Shown here: positions 54,166 through 60,704 of the stretch, piece after piece
Position numbering within the stretch: position 1 is the stretch's first letter
How the letters are laid out: every line of letters begins with the position of its first letter
DNA from: Zobellia alginiliquefaciens
GTDB taxonomy: Bacteria; Bacteroidota; Bacteroidia; Flavobacteriales; Flavobacteriaceae
DNA: 64,000 nt
Direction: 5' to 3'
NCBI RefSeq assembly: GCF_029323795.1
Contig: NZ_CP119758.1
Location: 1,860,001-1,924,000, forward strand
The notes under the pieces: generated by a model
What the model was told of the DNA's origin: nothing
Seen by the model: only the letters and a program-made list of their open reading frames with translations
The model's database searches: none
Made by a program: the position numbers and the translations under genes

Positions 54166-55317
54166 ATGTTGTTCAACGAGATTTTAGGACTATCACACAT
54201 CAAGAACCATTTGGCCACTAGTGCCGATGCAGGTAGAATTCCTCACGCCCAATTATTTGTGGGTCCGGAAGGATCCGGAACCTTGCCCATGGCCATTGCC
54301 TATGCGCAATATATTATTTGTGCCAACAGTGGCGGAGAGAACAACGGACACAACCAGAGCTGCAATCTTAAATTTGGTGCACTTTCCCATCCTGATATGC
54401 ATTTTGCTTTTCCCGTTTCCAATTCGGATAAGGTAAAAAGCCACGCTGTCAGTAACCACTATATGGAAGAATGGCGAAAATTTGTAAAAGAACAACCTTA
54501 CGGAAATCTTTTTGATTGGTACCGTTTAATAGGAATTGAAAAAAAACAAGGTCAGATCGGGGTTGATGAAGCCCAGGATGTTGTTAAGAAATTAGTCTTA
54601 AAATCCTACGAAGGAGGATATAAGGTGATGGTGATTTGGATGGCCGAGAAAATGAATACCGCGGCAGCCAACAAGCTTTTAAAACTAATTGAGGAGCCTC
54701 CTAATAAAACCGTCTTTATTCTTATTACCGAAGACGAGGAACAAATTATACAGACCATACGTTCTCGGTGTCAAGTCTTACATTTCCCTCCCCTAGCCGA
54801 AGAAGCTATGGCCAATGCCCTAGTTGAAAAAGGAGCGTTAAGAGAAGAAGCCTTGCGCATAGCCCATGAAGCTAACGGAAACTTCAACAAGGCATTAGAT
54901 TTGATGAATGAAGACTCAGAAGATTTAATCTTTGAAAAATGGTTCGTGCAATGGGTACGGAGCGCTTTTAAAGCCAAAGGAAATAAAAGCGCCATCCAAG
55001 ATCTTATTATGTGGAGCGAAGAAGTAGCTAAGACCGGTCGTGAAACACAAAAGAAGTTCTTACACTACTGCATAGCGGTAATGAGGCAGGCCATGCTCAT
55101 TAATTTTAATGCCAAAGATCTCTCTTTTATGCGTATCCATGCAGATGGTTTTAGTTTGGACAAGTTTGCTCCTTTTGTTCATGAAAACAATATTCTAACT
55201 ATTGTAAAAGAACTTGAAGATGCTATTTACCACGTTGAACGAAATGGGAACTCCAAGATTATTCTTACAGACCTTTCTATAAAGTTAACGCGTCTCTTAC
55301 ATCGAAAAGCAGCATAG
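54166..55317 (+). CDS. holB: DNA polymerase III delta' subunit (clamp loader)
   Basis: A 383-residue AAA+ clamp-loader protein. It starts MLFNEILGLSHIKNHLATSADAGRIPHAQLFVGPEGSG, followed by VDEAQDVVKKLVLKSYEGGYKVMVIWMAEKMNTAAANKLLKLIEEPPNKTVFILIT (sensor 1 and arginine-finger region, about 135-185) and IIQTIRSRCQVLHFPPL. The P-loop reads GPEGSGTLPMA, without the GKT of an active ATPase, as expected for delta'. It is needed to load the sliding clamp. It is divergent from pgk and followed 63 bases later by the DoxX-like gene. Confidence 0.92.
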   Translation: MLFNEILGLSHIKNHLATSADAGRIPHAQLFVGPEGSGTLPMAIAYAQYIICANSGGENNGHNQSCNLKFGALSHPDMHFAFPVSNSDKVKSHAVSNHYMEEWRKFVKEQPYGNLFDWYRLIGIEKKQGQIGVDEAQDVVKKLVLKSYEGGYKVMVIWMAEKMNTAAANKLLKLIEEPPNKTVFILITEDEEQIIQTIRSRCQVLHFPPLAEEAMANALVEKGALREEALRIAHEANGNFNKALDLMNEDSEDLIFEKWFVQWVRSAFKAKGNKSAIQDLIMWSEEVAKTGRETQKKFLHYCIAVMRQAMLINFNAKDLSFMRIHADGFSLDKFAPFVHENNILTIVKELEDAIYHVERNGNSKIILTDLSIKLTRLLHRKAA

Positions 55318-55380
55318 GCTGTACTATACTACGGTTTTTTTTTGCTAACTTAATAGCAACCAACCCCAAAACCATAGTCT

Positions 55381-55779
55381 ATGGATTCTTTTCTAAACTC
55401 CGCCACCGAAATTTTAATCTTGATTTTTCTAATAATTGTCTTCATTCAAAGTAGTATAGACAAAATTTTTGATTGGAAAGGAAATCTCTCTTGGCTCAAA
55501 GAACATTTTACGGGCACCCCGTTAGAAAAGCTTGTCCCTTTTCTCTTGGGCACCCTAGTGTGGATAGAGATGGCTTCGGGTGTTTTATGCGCCGTTGGGC
55601 TTTATCAAATTTTAATCATAGGAGAAAGCAGCATTGCGCTTTATGGCAGTATTCTATCATGCGTGTCGTTACTGATGCTTATGTTCGGTCAACGTATGGC
55701 CAAGGATTATGAAGGAGCCAAGACCATTGCCGTATATTTCATGCCTGCCATATTTCTGGTCTACATCCTTCAGAGATAA
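55381..55779 (+). CDS. DoxX-like four-helix membrane protein
   Basis: A 132-residue membrane protein with four helices, beginning MDSFLNSATEILILIFLIIVFIQSSIDKIFDWKGN and containing LVPFLLGTLVWIEMASGVLCAVGLY. The pattern is that of small DoxX/TQO-related proteins. Function unknown; roles in respiratory or redox membrane processes are assigned to some relatives. It lies 63 bases after holB and is ended by a strong bidirectional terminator. Confidence 0.6.
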   Translation: MDSFLNSATEILILIFLIIVFIQSSIDKIFDWKGNLSWLKEHFTGTPLEKLVPFLLGTLVWIEMASGVLCAVGLYQILIIGESSIALYGSILSCVSLLMLMFGQRMAKDYEGAKTIAVYFMPAIFLVYILQR

Positions 55780-55781
55780 AA

Positions 55782-55812
55782 AAACGCCCGTAGATAGAAT
55801 CTACGGGCGTTT
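55782..55812. terminator. Bidirectional terminator between DoxX-like and OmpH-like genes
   Basis: A 14-bp perfect stem (AAACGCCCGTAGAT at 55782-55795 with 55799-55812) and a 3-base loop. On the minus strand seven T follow; on the plus strand a T run comes a few bases later. Confidence 0.9.
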
Positions 55813-55833
55813 CAATAATTTTTTTATGTAGGT

Positions 55834-56340
55834 TTACTTCTTGTACTTATCGTTCAAAAGTTTTACGATTTCCGAAGTAAGATCATTAGCTTCTGCACCG
55901 TACAGCACGCTACCACCATCACCACCTCCAAGAATGTAGCTATAGCCATTTGCTTTTCCGTAAGCCTTCACTTCTTTCTTCACCTTACTGATAATACTAT
56001 CCATTTCGGTTTGGCCTTCCATTTGAAGTTGTTGATCTTCCTGCTGCAATTGCTGCCCTATCATTTGCCCTCTTTGTTGCATTGCACCATACTCTTCCTG
56101 CGCTTTTTGCTGGGATAATTTTTGAGCTTTAGCTTGAAACGCCTGAGCCTCCATTTGAAATGCCTGAGAAATACTATCTCTCTTTTTGGTCAGCGCATCA
56201 GCTTTAACTTTGAATGCCGCTTCAACATCAACTTTTTCTTGGTATTCTTCCATCAACTTTACATTGTCTACAAATCCAATTTTTTCTTGTTGACAAGAAA
56301 CCATTACCAACATCAAAAATACCACTACTACGTTTTTCAT
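55834..56340 (-). CDS. OmpH/Skp-like periplasmic chaperone lipoprotein
   Basis: A 168-residue protein: lipoprotein signal MKNVVVVFLMLVMVSC (Cys16), EKIGFVDNVKLMEEYQ, a long helical Gln/Lys-rich coiled-coil region (about 40-125, QAEYGAMQQRG... style), and the C-terminal KAYGKANGYSYILGGGDGGSVLYGAEANDLTSEIVKLLNDKY typical of OmpH/Skp. Skp-like proteins hold unfolded outer-membrane proteins in the periplasm. It is preceded by a 378-base gap and stands alone. Confidence 0.88.
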   Translation of the reverse strand: MKNVVVVFLMLVMVSCQQEKIGFVDNVKLMEEYQEKVDVEAAFKVKADALTKKRDSISQAFQMEAQAFQAKAQKLSQQKAQEEYGAMQQRGQMIGQQLQQEDQQLQMEGQTEMDSIISKVKKEVKAYGKANGYSYILGGGDGGSVLYGAEANDLTSEIVKLLNDKYKK

Positions 56341-56718
56341 AATTCAGTTTATTATTAGTCTACTTTTTACTCTTAACTAATTACTTCTAAAATTAGACTT
56401 CATTAAATTCTAAAGAAATTAATTTACAAGTTGCGCAAAAATAGAAAAGCTTTTTTAATTGTTGTCATCTAATTTTTAAATGTCGATGAAGAAGCTCCTA
56501 TTCATAAAAAATTTAATTCGATATCATTATTAGCTCCTAAAACAGCCCATCAACAGTCTTTATACTTCATTCGATAAAGTATAAGTGAAATTTATCAAAA
56601 ACAGCACTTTACAAAATCCATAGAGGAATTATATTTTTAAAATCATACAATCACTGGGCAATGGTAGCCAAACAGCCTTAAAACGGCTTAAAATAAGTTT
56701 TAACGTAAATAACGAGTA
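56341..56718. other. Intergenic region between the OmpH-like and methyltransferase genes
   Basis: 378 AT-rich bases. The longest plus-strand ORF seen from an ATG is 17 codons. The OmpH-like gene's promoter should be at the left end, but no perfect TAnnTTTG box is seen. No terminator is convincing. Nothing else is recognised. Confidence 0.4.
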
Positions 56719-57549
56719 TTATTGCTGCTTTTTTAAAACATAGATTATAGAGGAAGGTTGACCCGTGAATATAGCTTTAAGATTAGACCAAAAACCGATT
56801 AGAAATGATTTCATTAAATTTTGTTTGCCCGTCTTATATTTCTCCGAAAGTATAGAGACGTAAAAAGCATCAAACCACATTGGTTTGGTTTTCACCAATT
56901 CCATTCCGTGTTTTGCAAATATCTTATGTATGGCTTCTTTTGAAAAATGCCAAAGATGTCTGGGCACATCATAAGCTGCCCAAAATTCTTTATAGTGTTG
57001 GGCGTCGTAAGATTTAAAATTCGGAACAGCAATAACAAGCGTTCCATCTTTCTCTAAGTTTTTCTTTATTGTTTCTATTTGCGAATCTAAATCTGGAAGA
57101 TGCTCTAGAACATGCCAAAGTGTAATTACCTGAAATTTGGTATTAGGCAAATCATCTAAACCGGCTAACAATTCCATTCTCTTTTCGCGAGAACGAATCC
57201 GAGCATCCTGGTTGGGTTCTACTCCCTTAACGGACCACTTCCATTTTTTTGCTTCCAACAAAAAATCCCCGGTACCTGCACCAATATCCAGGAGCGTTTT
57301 ATTTTGCTTTGCGTATCGGTTTATCAAAAAGACTTTTTGAGAAAGACTGATTTTTTTGACCGCCTGATACATTTTATCTATAACAGATTTAGACGAATCG
57401 GTATGCGAAATATAGACATCACTTTCATAGTATTTTTGAAGATCTTTTGGTTGGGGTTGTGTTACCAACATTTGAAGTTCTTCATCTAAAAGTAATTCAA
57501 AGTCTTCGCCGGTAATTGAGAAGTCTTTAGTTTTTAAAAACGGTTTCAT
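56719..57549 (-). CDS. Class I SAM-dependent methyltransferase
   Basis: A 276-residue methyltransferase. NKTLLDIGAGTGDFLLEAKKWKWSVKGVEPN near residue 82 is the SAM-binding motif I with the acidic residue of motif II, and FQVITLWHVLEHLPDLDSQIETIKKNLEKDGTLVIAVPNF near 135 is the motif IV/post region. The N-terminal 70 residues (ITGEDFELLLDEELQMLVTQPQP) resemble the lead of methyltransferases that act on sugars or small molecules in envelope pathways. Substrate unknown. Its first codons overlap the 3' end of a broken lipoprotein gene by 23 bases, which suggests former translational coupling. Confidence 0.82.
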   Translation of the reverse strand: MKPFLKTKDFSITGEDFELLLDEELQMLVTQPQPKDLQKYYESDVYISHTDSSKSVIDKMYQAVKKISLSQKVFLINRYAKQNKTLLDIGAGTGDFLLEAKKWKWSVKGVEPNQDARIRSREKRMELLAGLDDLPNTKFQVITLWHVLEHLPDLDSQIETIKKNLEKDGTLVIAVPNFKSYDAQHYKEFWAAYDVPRHLWHFSKEAIHKIFAKHGMELVKTKPMWFDAFYVSILSEKYKTGKQNLMKSFLIGFWSNLKAIFTGQPSSIIYVLKKQQ

Positions 57550-58047
57550 TGTAGTTGTGCGTGGTGAGGTATTCTTTTTTGAGAGTTCGAAGATAATTTA
57601 AAACTGGCTCTCTAGAAAACGAATTTTCATGAACACAGTCTTTTTCATAATCGCGATTTATTTCAATAGCTAAATGTCAATTATTGGTTCTGGTCATATC
57701 ATCTCCCCCAACAAAATTAACATCTTCTTCATTGGCTAAAGCTGTATTCAAAGTATCGTTAAAAATAGCAGGAGCTAGTTTCAAAACTTTGGCAGGAATT
57801 GAGGTCTCATAAAACACGAAAAAAATAATTTTTCCATTAATCTCAAATGGGAAATCATCATACACATAATTGTAAAATGCTTCGATTATTTGGGGCATTC
57901 AAAAATGAACATCTTTATTCTGGAAAGACTCTTTTTGAACTTCTTCTTTTTAAAAATTTTATACTCTTTTATGCTTGCCGCAATCCGTACCGAAATGCAA
58001 GATTGAACTGTAACGACAAGACACAAAACAAACAGATATCGCTTCAT
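57527..58047 (-). pseudogene. Disrupted small lipoprotein gene (one frameshift, one nonsense codon)
   Basis: From ATG at 58047 a frame encodes MKRYLFVLCLVVTVQSC (lipobox) and ISVRIAASIKEYKIFKKKK up to FIFECPK, then a TAA at 57886-57888. The next frame continues with IIEAFYNYVYDDFPFEING and FYETSIPAKVLKLAP. Adding one C in the run of four C (57892-57895, complement) would join the two. At 57677-57679 a TGA interrupts TRTNN and HLAIEINRDYEKDC; TGG would keep the frame open through LNYLRTLKKEYL to a stop at 57527. The reconstructed protein is about 173 residues. It resembles a small lipoprotein family I recall from flavobacteria but cannot name. Two separate lesions support a pseudogene. Confidence 0.75.
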
Positions 58048-58140
58048 CTAAAAGACGTTTTTGATTGAAAAAATACATCAACAAAAAATCAAGTCCAAAA
58101 CAATTTTACACCTCCCTACTCGTTCTATATAAACAGAAAT

Positions 58141-58162
58141 AAAAAAAGGATTTCGAACCCTT
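58141..58162 (-). terminator. Likely terminator downstream of mnmG
   Basis: On the minus strand AAGGGTT (58162-58156) pairs with AATCCTT (58152-58146), one G-T wobble, CGA loop, followed by seven T. It lies about 180 bases past the mnmG stop. Confidence 0.65.
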
Positions 58163-58277
58163 CTACTATAGAACTGGCTGGGAAACCCTTAAGTACTATT
58201 CTTATGTATATTTTAAAAATGCACGTTATATAAGCTATAGCGTTCGCTGTAGTAAGGTTCCTTTAGTCGTATCCGCA

Positions 58278-58296
58278 CTATTCTTATCTAGAATAG
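58278..58296. repeat. Small inverted repeat near the parS site
   Basis: CTATTCT (58278-58284) pairs with AGAATAG (58290-58296) around TATCT, just left of the parS-like palindrome. A second hairpin, CTATAGC/GCTGTAG, lies about 40 bases further left. Roles unknown. Confidence 0.4.
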
Positions 58297-58314
58297 CAGT
58301 GTGGAAACGACATA

Positions 58315-58330
58315 TGTTCCACGTGGAACG
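58315..58330. promoter_or_regulatory. parS-like ParB-binding site downstream of mnmG
   Basis: TGTTCCACGTGGAACG contains the 14-bp palindrome GTTCCACGTGGAAC, one base short of the full 16-bp parS form. It lies 10 bases past the end of mnmG in a non-coding gap. Confidence 0.75.
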
Positions 58331-58340
58331 TTCTTAAATT

Positions 58341-60209
58341 CTACCTTCCTAGATACACTAGAAGCACACTAATATCAGATGGATTTACACCACTAACTCT
58401 AGCTGCCTGTGCTATAGTAACTGGCTGTATAGAATTCAGTTTTTCCCTTGCCTCGTAGGACAAAGACTTAAGTTTTGAATAGTCAAAATTTGCCGGAATT
58501 TTTACGTTTTCCAAGCGTAATAATTTATCAGCATTATTCTTTTCCTTAGCAATATATCCCGAATACTTTACCTGAATTTCGGTCTGTTCTAGTACCTCTC
58601 GGTCCAGCTTATTCTCTTCCACAAAACCGGAAACTGTTTCCAATTGTAGCATGTGATCCATGGTTACTTTAGGTCTTGAAAACACCTTGAACATCTTATC
58701 GGATTGTTTCACCAAAGCGGAATTTACACTCTCCAAAATAGGATTAATATCCTCTGGTTTAACACTGGTTTCTTTAAAGAAATTTACGAATGAATCAGAT
58801 TTTTTCTCCTTCTCCTCCATGCGGATAAGGCGTTCTTTTTTAGCTAAACCAATCTGAAAACTCCGTGGAGTTAAACGCAAATCTGCATTATCCTGTCGCA
58901 ATAAAGTTCTGTATTCTGCCCTAGAAGTAAACATACGATAAGGCTCTTCCGTACCCTTTGTAATTAAATCATCAATCAAAACACCAATATATGCTTCGTC
59001 TCTTTGGAGAATAAATTCCTCTTTTTCTTTAATTTTTAAATGGGCATTCATACCAGCCATTAGACCTTGGGAAGCTGCTTCCTCATACCCGGTAGTTCCA
59101 TTAATCTGTCCAGCAAAATACAGGTTCTCCACAAGCTTAGTTTCCAAAGTATGTTTCAATTGTGTGGGTGGAAAATAATCATATTCTATAGCGTAACCAG
59201 GTCTGAAGAACTTCACATTTTCAAACCCTACAACCGAGCGTAATGCCTTAAATTGAACATCCTCCGGAAGGGAAGTTGAGAAACCATTTACATATACTTC
59301 TACCGTATCCCAACCCTCAGGTTCAACAAAAATTTGATGACTATTCTTATCTGCGAAACGGTTAATCTTGTCCTCAATAGATGGACAATAACGAGGCCCC
59401 ACACTTTTAATTCGACCATTGAACATAGGTGATCTATCAAAACCATCACGCAACACATCATGAACCAACTCACTTGTATGGGTCATAAAACAATCACGTT
59501 GGGTAGTAAGAACCGGCGTCTGCAAATACGAGAATTTCTCCGGAATCACATCCCCTGGCTGAGGAATCATAACCGAATAATCCAAAGAACGACCATCAAC
59601 ACGTGGTGGTGTTCCAGTCTTCATACGTCCACTTTCAAACCCCAACTGCAGCAATTGTTCGGTAATTCCAGTAGCTGCTTTTTCCCCTGCTCTTCCTCCA
59701 CCAAACTGTTTTTCGCCTATATGGATAAGTCCATTTAAAAATGTACCGTTCGTTAGAACAACGGATTTAGATCTAATATCAATCCCTAAAGAACTCTTTA
59801 CCCCTACTGCTTTACCATTCTCAATTAGTAATCCACTAACCATTTCCTGATAAAAATCAACATTAGGTATGTTCTCCAACGCCAGACGCCATTCCTCCGC
59901 AAACCGCATACGGTCATTTTGAGTACGTGGACTCCACATGGCAGGTCCTTTGGACTTATTCAACATTTTAAACTGAATAGCGGACTTATCTGTGATAATT
60001 CCACTTAATCCTCCGAGCGCATCAATCTCACGTACAATTTGTCCTTTGGCAATTCCTCCCATGGCAGGATTACAAGACATCTGACCGATAGTCTGCAAAT
60101 TCATGGTTACCAAAAGGGTCTTGGAACCCATATTACCCGCTGCCGCAGCGGCCTCTGCCCCTGCATGTCCTCCTCCTACTACTACAACATCATACTCCTC
60201 TGCAAACAT
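58341..60209 (-). CDS. mnmG: tRNA uridine 5-carboxymethylaminomethyl modification enzyme MnmG (GidA)
   Basis: A 622-residue FAD protein of normal length. VVVVGGGHAGAEAAAAAGNMG (residues 8-28) binds FAD; QTIGQMSCNPAMGGIAKGQIVREIDALGG near 40-68, GTFLNGLIHIGEKQFGGGRAGE near 155 and GYEEAASQGLMAGMNA near 372 are MnmG signatures. With MnmE it modifies U34 of several tRNAs. parS-like sites lie just after its stop and about 80 bases before its start. In many bacteria gidA lies near the replication origin. Confidence 0.97.
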   Translation of the reverse strand: MFAEEYDVVVVGGGHAGAEAAAAAGNMGSKTLLVTMNLQTIGQMSCNPAMGGIAKGQIVREIDALGGLSGIITDKSAIQFKMLNKSKGPAMWSPRTQNDRMRFAEEWRLALENIPNVDFYQEMVSGLLIENGKAVGVKSSLGIDIRSKSVVLTNGTFLNGLIHIGEKQFGGGRAGEKAATGITEQLLQLGFESGRMKTGTPPRVDGRSLDYSVMIPQPGDVIPEKFSYLQTPVLTTQRDCFMTHTSELVHDVLRDGFDRSPMFNGRIKSVGPRYCPSIEDKINRFADKNSHQIFVEPEGWDTVEVYVNGFSTSLPEDVQFKALRSVVGFENVKFFRPGYAIEYDYFPPTQLKHTLETKLVENLYFAGQINGTTGYEEAASQGLMAGMNAHLKIKEKEEFILQRDEAYIGVLIDDLITKGTEEPYRMFTSRAEYRTLLRQDNADLRLTPRSFQIGLAKKERLIRMEEKEKKSDSFVNFFKETSVKPEDINPILESVNSALVKQSDKMFKVFSRPKVTMDHMLQLETVSGFVEENKLDREVLEQTEIQVKYSGYIAKEKNNADKLLRLENVKIPANFDYSKLKSLSYEAREKLNSIQPVTIAQAARVSGVNPSDISVLLVYLGR

Positions 60210-60284
60210 CTCTTATCCTTATAAAATGTGATTATTTACTTTACATACACCACCCTAACCTTAAAATACGGGTCTGGTATGTCC

Positions 60285-60704
60285 TTATTGTTCCACGTGG
60301 AACATTTTAATTTTTTCGTTTTCCTTACCACGCATTAGGGTTACCTCTGCATCGGACTTATCCTTAAAACCAAAGAGATGTAATATGCCATGCGCCATAA
60401 CCCTAAGCATTTCCTCTTCAAATGAAATGTTGAATTCCTTAGCGTTTTCCATCACCCTATCAACAGAGATAAAAATATCCCCTCCAATGACTTTTCCTTC
60501 TGTATAATCAAACGTCAAAATATCAGTATACGTATCGTGATTAAGATATTTTTCGTTCATATCAAGAACCTCTTCATCGGAACAAAATACATAGTCAATT
60601 TGATTCAACTCTCCCCCTTCAGAACTAATAACAGAACCTAACCAATCTACATACTTGCCCTCATTCTCCAGAATAAAGTCCGTCTTATAATGAAACTCAA
60701 TCAT
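60285..60704 (-). CDS. ybeY: Endoribonuclease YbeY (rRNA maturation)
   Basis: A 139-residue UPF0054 protein. YTDILTFDYTEGKVIGGDIFIS near residue 58-78 and the metal site HGILHLFGF (His105, His109) identify YbeY, a metalloprotein needed for 16S rRNA 3' processing and ribosome quality control. The third histidine of the usual H-x3-H-x5-H site is Asp115. The C-terminus MFHVEQ is encoded by a perfect parS palindrome. The start overlaps the DUF4175 gene by 8 bases, so they are coupled. Confidence 0.93.
   Translation of the reverse strand: MIEFHYKTDFILENEGKYVDWLGSVISSEGGELNQIDYVFCSDEEVLDMNEKYLNHDTYTDILTFDYTEGKVIGGDIFISVDRVMENAKEFNISFEEEMLRVMAHGILHLFGFKDKSDAEVTLMRGKENEKIKMFHVEQ
60289..60304. promoter_or_regulatory. 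parS-like ParB-binding site inside the 3' end of ybeY
   Basis: TGTTCCACGTGGAACA is a perfect 16-bp palindrome identical in form to parS sites of Pseudomonas and close to the Bacillus consensus. It encodes the last residues MFHVEQ of YbeY. It is 80 bases upstream of mnmG. Confidence 0.82.

Noticed and set aside
58141-58163. A tRNA T-arm (minus-strand GGGTTCGAAATCC)
   Set aside because: No acceptor stem, anticodon arm or D arm can be found next to it, and the element folds as a short hairpin followed by seven T, i.e. a terminator.
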